Assembly (NCBI GenBank): GCA_959599615.1
Contig: CAUGKA010000029.1
Location: 1 to 16,535, forward strand
DNA length: 16,535 nucleotides
DNA from: an uncultured Collinsella sp.
GTDB taxonomy: Bacteria; Actinomycetota; Coriobacteriia; Coriobacteriales; Coriobacteriaceae
Direction: 5' to 3'
The notes under the pieces were generated by a model. It made no database searches. It was not told the origin of the DNA and saw nothing but the letters and a program-made list of their open reading frames with translations. Shown in pieces: positions 6,350-12,864 of the stretch. The translations under genes were made by a program, and so were the position numbers. Within the stretch, counting starts at the first letter, position 1. Every line of letters begins with the position of its first letter.

Positions 6350-6890
6350 TGTGGTCTCCTTTCAAGGAAAGCCGAAGTGACGCACGTCCGCGGCTAAGGT
6401 GCTGGGCGGTTGCAGCTGGCGTCGCGTGAACGGCGTCTGCGATTTCCCTGATGCTCATGCCTGCGTAGTAGTGCAAAAAGATGGCGATGCGCTGTGCTTG
6501 AGGCAGGGCCGTGACAGCGGAAAGAATGGCGCAGTCGCGTTGCGCGAATTCTTGCTCGGTATGTGTTACGGGTGCGCAGAAATCGGGGAGCGAATCGAGG
6601 TCGACAACCGGGTGATTCGCGTGCGTACGGCCGATATCGCGACATGCGTTCAGTGCGACTCGGATCACCCAAGCACGTTCGTGTTCGAGCGAGTCGAACG
6701 GTTGAGTGCGTTGGAGAATCTTGATCAGCGTGTCCTGGCAGATGTCTTGAGCGTCGTCAGCGGATCCAAGGGCCGAATAGCACAATCGAAGGATGAGGTC
6801 GGAATACGTGTCGACCAAGCGCTTTGCTTCCCGCTCGATCTGATCGGCATCGCATCGGAGCGTGCTATTGCGGTTACGGCGTGCAGGCAT
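6330..6890 (-). CDS. ECF-type RNA polymerase sigma factor
   Basis: The 186-residue product has sigma region 2 at about residues 24-92 (SADDAQDICQDTLIKIL is the core-binding helix, and AWVIRVALNACRD follows) and region 4 at about 122-175 (LPQAQRIAIFLHYYAGMSIREIADAVHATPAATAQHLSRGRASLR, a helix-turn-helix for the -35 box). Regions 1 and 3 are absent, as in ECF sigma factors. The open frame extends 31 codons further upstream, but I choose ATG at 6890 because GGAGG (complement of 6898-6902) is spaced 7 bases from it. The gene overlaps the DUF4179 gene by 20 bases and is probably controlled by it. The target genes are not apparent here. Confidence 0.9.
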   Translation of the reverse strand: MPARRNRNSTLRCDADQIEREAKRLVDTYSDLILRLCYSALGSADDAQDICQDTLIKILQRTQPFDSLEHERAWVIRVALNACRDIGRTHANHPVVDLDSLPDFCAPVTHTEQEFAQRDCAILSAVTALPQAQRIAIFLHYYAGMSIREIADAVHATPAATAQHLSRGRASLRLSLKGDHNDYEFE

Positions 6891-6981
6891 AGTGTCACCT
6901 CCAATTGGTCGTGGTGGATATAGGGAAGGCGTCTCGCGAGGTCCCTCTACATACAACACGGTCGAGACTGCATAAGTTGAC

Positions 6982-7008
6982 AAAAAAAGACGGCACGTGA
7001 GCGCCGTC
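6982..7008 (-). terminator. Terminator upstream of the sigma gene
   Basis: On the - strand GACGGCGC (7008-7001) pairs with GTGCCGTC (6996-6989), 8 bp with one wobble and a 4-base loop, followed by seven T (6988-6982). It ends - strand transcripts coming from the phosphoesterase gene and insulates the sigma gene. Confidence 0.85.
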
Positions 7009-7075
7009 CTTACAAAACAATGAGTGTTCTCGTTAATTACACAAGCACCGTGATGGACAGGTCGGACGAGTCAGC

Positions 7076-7114
7076 AAAACCACCATAAAGGTGCCTATCC
7101 CCTTCGTGGTGGTT
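7076..7114 (+). repeat. Hairpin repeat copy 3
   Basis: The left arm AAAACCACCA (7076-7085) faces the right arm TGGTGGTT (7107-7114), and the core is GGTGCCTATCCCC. The bases 7055-7114 match 5039-5098 at all but about three positions, so copies 2 and 3 share a longer unit. It lies 8 bases after the phosphoesterase stop codon (- strand) and could help end that transcript. Confidence 0.88.
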
Positions 7115-7122
7115 GTTGGCAG

Positions 7123-7833
7123 TTACCAGGGGGTTCTGGCGGTTGAAGACTCGATTGCTTCGTGGCGTTTGAGCTCGCGGCGCATGGTTTGCGAGTTGAG
7201 CCAAGCGGCCTTCCAACCGCGCGTGGGGTAGCGCGCCTCGTCAATTTCGATCTTGGTATAGCCGCAGGCGTTGACAATCTTCGTTCCGCATGGGTGTTGG
7301 CGCTCGCGTTGAAAGTTGGGGCCGTAGCTTTGGTGCACATGCCCGTGAATCATATAGTCGGGACCCCAAGACTCAAGAGCCGCATTAAAGCACTCGAATC
7401 CTCGATGCGGCAGGTCGTCCAGGTCGCCCATGCCTGCGACGGGTGCATGGGTAAGTAGAATATCGCATCCGTCTACCAGTGCGATTTTTCGCGATAGCTT
7501 GCGCATGCGTTTTGCCATCTCGCGCTCGGTATACATGTTCGCGCCGTCGCGGTAGCGCATGGAACCGCCCAGACCCGCAATGCGAATACCTCGGTACACA
7601 TATACGCTGTCCTCAACACAAATGCACCCGCCCGGTGCATGGCGCGCGTAGCGGTCGTCGTGGTTGCCACGAACGTACACAAGCGGTTTGTTGATGACGG
7701 TGACCAAAAACTCAAGATAGTCCGGATCCAGGTCGCCTGCGGATAGAATCAGGTCAACGTCCTCAAAGCGCTCCTTGCGAAAACATTCCCACAGGCAGCG
7801 CTCCTCTACATCGGCAATGGCTAGGATATTCAT
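7123..7833 (-). CDS. Metallophosphoesterase family protein
   Basis: The 236-residue cytoplasmic protein has the calcineurin-like phosphoesterase motifs in order: D8 (ADVEE), GDLD (33-36), GNHD (56-59), THA (128-130) and GHVH (164-167). These form a two-metal centre that hydrolyses phosphoesters; the substrate cannot be told from sequence. The first motif is DVE rather than the common DxH, so a Glu replaces one metal-binding His. I recall the same change in Firmicutes relatives, so it is probably a subfamily trait and not damage. Its ATG overlaps the TGA of the upstream ParB-like/BMP gene (ATGA), with GGAGGT about 9 bases before, so the two are translated together. A hairpin repeat and a terminator follow. 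Confidence 0.88.
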   Translation of the reverse strand: MNILAIADVEERCLWECFRKERFEDVDLILSAGDLDPDYLEFLVTVINKPLVYVRGNHDDRYARHAPGGCICVEDSVYVYRGIRIAGLGGSMRYRDGANMYTEREMAKRMRKLSRKIALVDGCDILLTHAPVAGMGDLDDLPHRGFECFNAALESWGPDYMIHGHVHQSYGPNFQRERQHPCGTKIVNACGYTKIEIDEARYPTRGWKAAWLNSQTMRRELKRHEAIESSTARTPW

Positions 7834-9752
7834 AGGGCACGGACCTCCGGCTCGTTATCGAGCTGCGGAATCGAGCCTATAACGTTGTCAGCCAGCCAGT
7901 TCATCTCGACAATCTGCGTACTCGGCAGGGGAGGGAAGCCCTCAATCTGAACCACGCCGTCCTGGCTGTGGAGCTCGCCGCCAAATGGGTTGATGGAGCC
8001 CTCGACAATGCCGTTGCGAAGCAGCTGCACAAGTTTACGCGTCTGATAGGGTAGGCCCGGAGCGTAGCGAATATCGATGACGCCGGAGCTCATACCGTAC
8101 CAGTAGTTGACGGCGCGCACCTGCTGGTCATCGGCGGTCTCGTCCCATGTGCCGTGCAGTAGGCTGCGTACGATGAGTTCGTAGTAACGGCCCCAGTTCC
8201 ATACCGGCATAGCAATACCGGTAACTTCCTTGCCGTTTACCAGACGGTGAAGCCCGTAGGCGGTGGGGTCCTCGAGAGACTTGGACATATCGGCGCCGGT
8301 CATGACGCTCACGCCCTCGCGACACATGGCTTCGGCAAGACCGCCGGCGGGAACATCTCCCCAAGTGAGGATAATCTGCGCACGAGGGTCGAGCAGCGAG
8401 GCACCGATAGCGAAGGCGTTGATTTCGCTCAGCGCGCCCGAGGCGAAGACCGACGCATGGTAGCCAATACGGTGGTTGTCGGCCATGCTGGCGGCAAGGG
8501 CGCCCAGTAGGAACTTGGCCTCGTACATCTTTCCAAAGTACGAGCGGACGCTTTGGTGGGGAAGGCCGATTGAGCAGTTAAGGAACCGCACCTGGGGATA
8601 CTCGACTGACGCCCTGAGCGTGTATTCCATGAGCCGGTGTGAGGTCGAGAAGATGACGTTCGCCCCGTGCTTTACGGCTGTCTCGACGGCGGCGTAGAAC
8701 ACGTCCGAATCGTGGCAGTCCTCGAACGCCTCGGTGCGCACGATGCCGCCAAAGTGCTCATCAAGATACCGGCGGCCCTGGTCGTGTAGGCTGTCCCAGC
8801 TCGACGTGGCACAGGGAAACTCGTGGATAAAGGCGATTCGCATGGGATTGGCAGTGGAGTAGACGGTCTTGCTCATAAAGAAGTTGAGCACGCCCGAGGT
8901 AGCTTTTGTCGGTGCGCCCTCTTTCTCGTTGGGCTGCGGCGCTTCGACAAGATCGACTTTGTCCTCGTCGCTTTTGCCGGCAATGACAAGCTCGCGCCAA
9001 ATCTTGCACAGACGGTTGACGACGATATCCGTCGGCGTATCCAGCAGACGGTCCTGGTTGTAGACGTTGAGGTAGACGAGCATGGCATCGGCAGGCGTAA
9101 TGTCCAAGTGGTCGCCGCCCGCGCGAAGATAGGCGCGCTTAAAGAGCAGGAAGGTGTGACGTAGGTAGTCGACCTTCTTTTGAGGCCATTTTTCGACAAG
9201 ATCTTGGCCGAGCATTTTGGCAAGCATCTCGTAGCTGCCCTCGCGCGAAAACTCAATCTCGTACAGGGGGCATACGTACCAAAAGGCGCAAAACTCACCG
9301 TACAGGCGGCTCTCGACGGAATCCCACTTACCGGGGTACAGACGCGTCACCTTGGCCGAAACCGTCGGAGCGTCAAGGAATTTGAGGACGCTGACACGCT
9401 TGTTGCCCTCTTGGACGTAAAAGCGGTGCATGAACTCGGTGACGATGATGGGGTCGCGGTAGCCCTCGGAGATTTGGATATCGTAGAGGTTGGACCATTT
9501 GCGGGCGAATTCGGTATTCCAGGGGAGCAGCGGCATAAAGTTACACGAAAAGGCGGACTGGCGACCTTTGGTAACCGTGCCGACGACCATTTCGAGCGGA
9601 ATGTCCCGCAGGCCGATGTTCTCGCGCTGCCCGCAGGGAAGCTGGGCGACCAAGCTGTCGAGGTCCGTAAGATATGGATGCTCGCTTTGGCTGATGGCGC
9701 GACGGCGTCCCTGTTCGCCGCGCTTGCGCGCTTGACGATAGGCCTCTTCCAT
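7830..9752 (-). CDS. ParB-like and BMP (PnrA-like) domain fusion protein, cytoplasmic
   Basis: The 640-residue protein has no signal peptide, lipobox or membrane span. The N-terminal part has a ParB-like stretch (residues 98-140, with FYVQEGNKRVSVLKFL at 111-126), then a charged linker (about 258-290). Residues about 303-600 resemble the basic membrane protein (BMP/PnrA) fold, normally an extracellular nucleoside-binding lipoprotein: AAVETAVKHGANVIFSTS, FGKMYEAKFLLGALAASMADNHRIGYHAS, and NPFGGELHSQDG near the end. A cytoplasmic BMP domain joined to a ParB-like domain suggests ligand sensing, perhaps of a nucleoside; this is inferred. The start at 9752 has GGGAG 8 bases upstream. It overlaps the phosphoesterase gene by 4 bases. 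Confidence 0.8.
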   Translation of the reverse strand: MEEAYRQARKRGEQGRRRAISQSEHPYLTDLDSLVAQLPCGQRENIGLRDIPLEMVVGTVTKGRQSAFSCNFMPLLPWNTEFARKWSNLYDIQISEGYRDPIIVTEFMHRFYVQEGNKRVSVLKFLDAPTVSAKVTRLYPGKWDSVESRLYGEFCAFWYVCPLYEIEFSREGSYEMLAKMLGQDLVEKWPQKKVDYLRHTFLLFKRAYLRAGGDHLDITPADAMLVYLNVYNQDRLLDTPTDIVVNRLCKIWRELVIAGKSDEDKVDLVEAPQPNEKEGAPTKATSGVLNFFMSKTVYSTANPMRIAFIHEFPCATSSWDSLHDQGRRYLDEHFGGIVRTEAFEDCHDSDVFYAAVETAVKHGANVIFSTSHRLMEYTLRASVEYPQVRFLNCSIGLPHQSVRSYFGKMYEAKFLLGALAASMADNHRIGYHASVFASGALSEINAFAIGASLLDPRAQIILTWGDVPAGGLAEAMCREGVSVMTGADMSKSLEDPTAYGLHRLVNGKEVTGIAMPVWNWGRYYELIVRSLLHGTWDETADDQQVRAVNYWYGMSSGVIDIRYAPGLPYQTRKLVQLLRNGIVEGSINPFGGELHSQDGVVQIEGFPPLPSTQIVEMNWLADNVIGSIPQLDNEPEVRAL

Positions 9753-9808
9753 GGTGTCTACTCCCTTAGTCGTTTAAACAACGATATGAACCATGGTACC
9801 ACGATGCG

Positions 9809-9848
9809 AAACCACCACAAAGGTGCCTGTCCCCTTTGCGGTGGTTTT
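9809..9848 (+). repeat. Hairpin repeat copy 4
   Basis: AAACCACCACAAAGG (9809-9823) pairs with CCTTTGCGGTGGTTT (9833-9847), 15 pairs with one mismatch, around the core GGTGCCTGTCCCC. On the - strand it begins at the TAA stop of the MscS gene (9849-9847), so hairpin and stop codon overlap. It is placed to end the mscS transcript before the ParB-like/BMP gene. Confidence 0.9.
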
Positions 9849-10614
9849 AGGCGATGATGGGGGCGATGGCGCGGATGCAGGCGTCGGCTGCCGTAAAGGT
9901 GGTGCTGTCGTCACTGACGATAAAGATGATCTTACCCTTAATGCCAAAGTCGCCGATCTCGCTAAAGAGCACGTAGGGTTCCTTGTCAAAGCCCGAGATG
10001 GGTGAAACGGCGACCTTGGTGGCACAGGCGAGCTCGTCTGCCAGCGCATCGAGCGAGTCCCACTTTGACGTGTCCTTCACCGCGACGGGAACGACAACGC
10101 GTCCAAAGGGCATGAGGTGCACGAGTGTGTTCTTGGAGATGTTGGAGTTGGGGACGATGATGGTCTGTCCGCAGGCGTCCTCGATGGTCGTGTGGCGCCA
10201 AGTGATGTCCTGGACCACGCCCGACACGCCGCCGACCTCGATATTGTCGCCGGGCTTGATGATGCCCATAAAGGTCACTTGCATGCCGCCGATAAGGTTT
10301 GATAGCGTGTCCTGAAAGCCGAGCGAGATGGCGATGCCGCCGACGCCAAGAGCGGCGACGAGCGCGTTTGCGTTAATGCCAAAGCAGTTGTCGAGGATAA
10401 AGCTGCCGCCGATCATCCAAATGACGGCACGCGCGATGTTGATGAAGATGCTCGATGCGGGAAGCGGGTTGTCGTCTCGGTTGAGTAGGTGGCGCAGGGT
10501 CTTGGATGCCACCTTGGCGGCGATGGCGGTGACTATTACCAAGATGACGGCCCAGATGATGTTGTGGACCCAGCGCTGCTCAAAGAAATGAAGAATCGGT
10601 TCAAACAATTCCAT
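9847..10614 (-). CDS. Small-conductance mechanosensitive channel, MscS family
   Basis: The 255-residue protein is a short MscS-type channel that opens under membrane tension to release solutes in hypo-osmotic shock. Membrane segments are at about residues 19-36 and 57-77, with the pore helix at about 84-112 (ALVAALGVGGIAISLGFQ, then DTLSNLIGG). The cytoplasmic beta domain follows (FMGIIKPGDNIEVGG, then the stretch ending QTIIVPNSNI), then an alpha/beta C-terminal domain. Length is near the E. coli MscS size (286). The start at 10614 has AGGAGG (complement of 10624-10629) upstream. It appears to be a single-gene transcript, with a terminator ahead and a hairpin repeat at its stop codon. Confidence 0.93.
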   Translation of the reverse strand: MELFEPILHFFEQRWVHNIIWAVILVIVTAIAAKVASKTLRHLLNRDDNPLPASSIFINIARAVIWMIGGSFILDNCFGINANALVAALGVGGIAISLGFQDTLSNLIGGMQVTFMGIIKPGDNIEVGGVSGVVQDITWRHTTIEDACGQTIIVPNSNISKNTLVHLMPFGRVVVPVAVKDTSKWDSLDALADELACATKVAVSPISGFDKEPYVLFSEIGDFGIKGKIIFIVSDDSTTFTAADACIRAIAPIIA

Positions 10615-10657
10615 GTAGGGAAAACCTCCTAATGATCATTCAACCATGATACCCACC

Positions 10658-10687
10658 AAAAAGCCCGTCCGATCACATCGGACGGGC
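10658..10687 (-). terminator. Terminator upstream of mscS
   Basis: On the - strand GCCCGTCCGA (10687-10678) pairs perfectly with TCGGACGGGC (10672-10663), with a 5-base loop and five T (10662-10658). No intact gene precedes it; it follows the secreted-protein remnant at 10700-10792. Confidence 0.9.
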
Positions 10688-10699
10688 CGATAACTTGAG

Positions 10700-10792
10700 A
10701 TGGGGTGGCCGCGGTGGCGTAAGCTGGGCCGCCGGCGAGCACGCCGGCAAGGAGTGCGGCGGTCAAGCAAGACGGGGAAGGAGTCTTCTCAT
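10700..10792 (-). pseudogene. Remnant of a secreted-protein gene start (signal peptide with frameshift)
   Basis: On the - strand an ATG at 10792, preceded by AAGGAA about 7 bases upstream, opens a nine-codon frame, MRRLLPRLA, then TGA. In a second frame, starting at the overlapping TTG, the sequence reads LTAALLAGVLAGGPAYATAA. Joined, the two make a standard signal peptide: basic start, hydrophobic core, then AYA as cleavage site. Coding then runs into a terminator. The simplest reading is the broken start of a gene for an exported protein whose body has been lost. An alternative is a short RNA or leader peptide ending at that terminator. Confidence 0.45.
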
Positions 10793-10855
10793 GGCAGTTT
10801 CCTTAGTTCTTAACTAGTGGTTCCTGCTGACGCTGGATTATCGACATGATATGCG

Positions 10856-10895
10856 AAAACCGTCGCAAAGGTATCTGTTCCTTTGCGGCGGTTTT
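10856..10895 (+). repeat. Hairpin repeat copy 5
   Basis: AAAACCGTCGCAAAGG (10856-10871) pairs with CCTTTGCGGCGGTTTT (10880-10895), 16 pairs with one G-T wobble and an 8-base loop, TATCTGTT. The arm has GTCGC where copies 1-4 have ACCAC, and the other arm changes to match. Copy 6 follows 15 bases later. Confidence 0.87.
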
Positions 10896-10910
10896 GACGT
10901 TTGCGCAGAT

Positions 10911-10951
10911 AAAACCTGCCAAAATAAACCTGTCCCTTATTGGCAGGTTTT
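10911..10951 (+). repeat. Hairpin repeat copy 6
   Basis: AAAACCTGCCAA (10911-10922) pairs perfectly with TTGGCAGGTTTT (10940-10951). The centre contains CCTGTCCCTTA, related to the family core. On the - strand it begins at the TAA stop of the ABC ATPase gene (10952-10950). It is the most divergent copy but keeps the AAAACC...GGTTTT frame. Confidence 0.8.
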
Positions 10952-11744
10952 AGCTCAGCAGCATGCGGTCGTTGGCGAGCTCGCCGCCCGAGACCTCCTC
11001 GAACTTCTGCAGCAGGTCGGCGACGGTGAGCGACTTCTTCTCGTCGCCCGCCACGTCGTAGATAACGTGGCCCTCGTGCATCATGATCAGGCGATTGCCC
11101 AGACGGATGGCGTCATTCATGTTGTGCGTGACCATGAGCGTGGTCAGGTGGTTCTCGTCGACAATCTCCTCGGTCAGATTGAGCACCTTAGAGGCGGTCT
11201 TGGGGTCGAGTGCCGCGGTGTGCTCGTCGAGCAGCAGCAAGCGCGGCTTGGTGAGCGTGGCCATCAGCAGCGTGAGTGCCTGGCGCTGGCCGCCCGAGAG
11301 CAGGCCGACCTTGGCGTTGAGACGCGTGTCCAGACCGAGGTCCAGGCGCTTGAGCAGTTCAACGTACTCGTCCTTCTCGGCCTTGGTGACGCCCCACGAA
11401 AGACCGCGACGCTGGCCGCGGCGCTTGGCGAGGGCCAGGTTTTCGGCAATTTGCATGTCGGCTGCGGTGCCGCGCATGGGGTCCTGGAACACACGGCCCA
11501 GGTACTTGGCGCGCTGCGACTCGCTCAGACGCGAGATGTCGGTGCCGTCGAGCTCAATAACACCAGAATCGAGCGGATACACGCCGGCGATCATATTGAG
11601 CAGCGTGGACTTGCCGGCGCCGTTGCCGCCAATCACGGTTACAAAGTCGCCATCGTTGAGGGTGAGGTCGACGCCGGTGAGCGCGCGCTTCTCGGTGACG
11701 GTGCCCTTGTTAAAGGTCTTCTTGACGTGCGAGAGCTTAAGCAT
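10950..11744 (-). CDS. ABC transporter ATP-binding protein (TrpZ-like importer ATPase)
   Basis: The 264-residue ATPase powers the importer encoded with the next two genes. Visible motifs are Walker A GGNGAGKST (39-47), the Q loop at Q87 (FQDP), signature LSGGQ (149-153), Walker B LLLLDE (169-174) followed by HTAALDP, and the H loop at H207. The DEHTAALDP variant is typical of the ATPases paired with TrpX/TrpY-type proteins. I choose ATG 11744, which overlaps the last codons of the permease gene by 8 bases; an in-frame ATG at 11753 is possible but has GGGAG touching it. The stop codon is embedded in hairpin repeat copy 6. The substrate is probably an amino acid such as Trp or Tyr, by family only. 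Confidence 0.92.
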   Translation of the reverse strand: MLKLSHVKKTFNKGTVTEKRALTGVDLTLNDGDFVTVIGGNGAGKSTLLNMIAGVYPLDSGVIELDGTDISRLSESQRAKYLGRVFQDPMRGTAADMQIAENLALAKRRGQRRGLSWGVTKAEKDEYVELLKRLDLGLDTRLNAKVGLLSGGQRQALTLLMATLTKPRLLLLDEHTAALDPKTASKVLNLTEEIVDENHLTTLMVTHNMNDAIRLGNRLIMMHEGHVIYDVAGDEKKSLTVADLLQKFEEVSGGELANDRMLLS

Positions 11745-12660
11745 CTGCCTCATCTCCCTTCGTGTAGGAGCTGCGGAGCTTATAGCGCTCCCAAATCACG
11801 GGCACGCACAGGGCCACGGCGACGATCGCGGCAGAGAGCAGCTTCATGTCGTTGGCGTCCATGCCCAGCTGCAGCACGATGGCGCGGATAAGGAAGTACA
11901 CCACGGAGCCAAAGACGGCGGAGGCAAGACGGACGCTAAACTGCGTCAGACCGCCGGGCAGCAGGCGACCGAGCACTTCGCCGATGACGATGGCGGCAAG
12001 ACCGATAACGATGGCGCCGGTGCCCATGCCAATGTCGGCATACTTCTGGCTCTGGCAGATGAGCGCACCCGAAAGGCCAATGAGGGCGTTGGAGAGCACG
12101 AGGGCGATCATTTTGGTGGTGTTGGTGTTAACGCCCAGGGCGCGGATCATGTACTCGTTGTTGCCGGTGGCACGCAGCGCCGAGCCGATCTCGGTGCCAA
12201 AGAACCAGTACAGGATGGCGACGATGGCCACGGCCAGCACAATGCCTAGGATAATGGCAACAGTGGACTGCGGCAGGCCCGTCATGTTGCTGACGGATGA
12301 GAAGATAGTGCCCTTGGCAAGGATGGGCGTGTTGGACTTGCCCATGATGCGCAGGTTGATGGACCACAGACTGATCTGCGTAAGGATTCCGGCGAGGATT
12401 GCGGGAATCTCAAAGACGGTGGTCAAGATGCCCGTGACGGCGCCCGCGATGGCGCCGGCGCACATGCCGGCCAGCACGGCGAGCAAGGGGTCGACGTTAT
12501 TGTTGACGATGAGTACGGCGCAGACACAGCCGCCGAGGGCAAAGCTGCCGTCGCAGGTCATATCGGGGATGTCGAGCAGGCGGAACGTGATAAACACGCC
12601 AAGCACCATAATGCCCCAGAGGACGCCCTGCGAAACGGCGCCCTGCAATGCAATGAGCAT
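11737..12660 (-). CDS. ABC transporter permease (TrpY-like, BPD_transp_2 type)
   Basis: The 307-residue protein is strongly hydrophobic, with about eight to nine membrane segments, of the branched-chain-type permease family. The stretch ALRATGNNEYMIRALGVNT (about residues 165-183) is the cytoplasmic loop that contacts the ATPase, and DMTCDGSFALGG near the N terminus is typical of the TrpY-like branch. The start at 12660 has AGGAGG (complement of 12669-12674) 8 bases upstream. It is followed by the ATPase gene with an overlap and preceded, 204 bases away, by the binding-protein gene. A single permease gene suggests a homodimeric channel. Confidence 0.92.
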   Translation of the reverse strand: MLIALQGAVSQGVLWGIMVLGVFITFRLLDIPDMTCDGSFALGGCVCAVLIVNNNVDPLLAVLAGMCAGAIAGAVTGILTTVFEIPAILAGILTQISLWSINLRIMGKSNTPILAKGTIFSSVSNMTGLPQSTVAIILGIVLAVAIVAILYWFFGTEIGSALRATGNNEYMIRALGVNTNTTKMIALVLSNALIGLSGALICQSQKYADIGMGTGAIVIGLAAIVIGEVLGRLLPGGLTQFSVRLASAVFGSVVYFLIRAIVLQLGMDANDMKLLSAAIVAVALCVPVIWERYKLRSSYTKGDEADA

Positions 12661-12700
12661 GCTTCATACCTCCTAGGATAGGGTGGACACGTGATTTTCC

Positions 12701-12706
12701 ATAATA
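12701..12706 (-). promoter_or_regulatory. Possible -10 box ahead of the permease gene
   Basis: TATTAT on the - strand, 40 bases before the permease start, could give the permease and ATPase genes their own promoter inside the 204-base gap. No good -35 box is visible, so support is weak. Confidence 0.25.
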
Positions 12707-12764
12707 GCGGTACCAATGCATAAAAGAGCTGCGGACGGATGTTTTGTCTCATCCGAAACAAGCA

Positions 12765-12793
12765 GGGCGAACGCCGGTCTTTAGCGTTCGCCC
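12765..12793 (-). other. Stable hairpin between binding-protein and permease genes
   Basis: GGGCGAACGC (12765-12774) and GCGTTCGCCC (12784-12793) form a perfect 10-bp stem with a 9-base loop, but no T run follows on either strand. In an operon where the binding protein must exceed the permease, such a hairpin usually protects the upstream mRNA or causes partial termination. The role is inferred. Confidence 0.6.
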
Positions 12794-12864
12794 CAAGGAC
12801 TCAGATATTGAATAACGCGGCTGTGGCGCGCGTGCGGGCCCTAGACGCGTTACCGCGCATGGCG

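Noticed and set aside
6891..6983. Longer sigma factor starting at 6983
   Set aside because: The 31 extra residues are not sigma-like and the best binding site is directly before ATG 6890.
3352..10951. The repeats as a CRISPR array
   Set aside because: Copies are scattered over 7.6 kb between genes, with no regular spacers and no cas genes.
10851..11891. A 346-codon open frame on the + strand through both hairpin repeats
   Set aside because: Antisense to the ABC ATPase; its first codons are repeat sequence.
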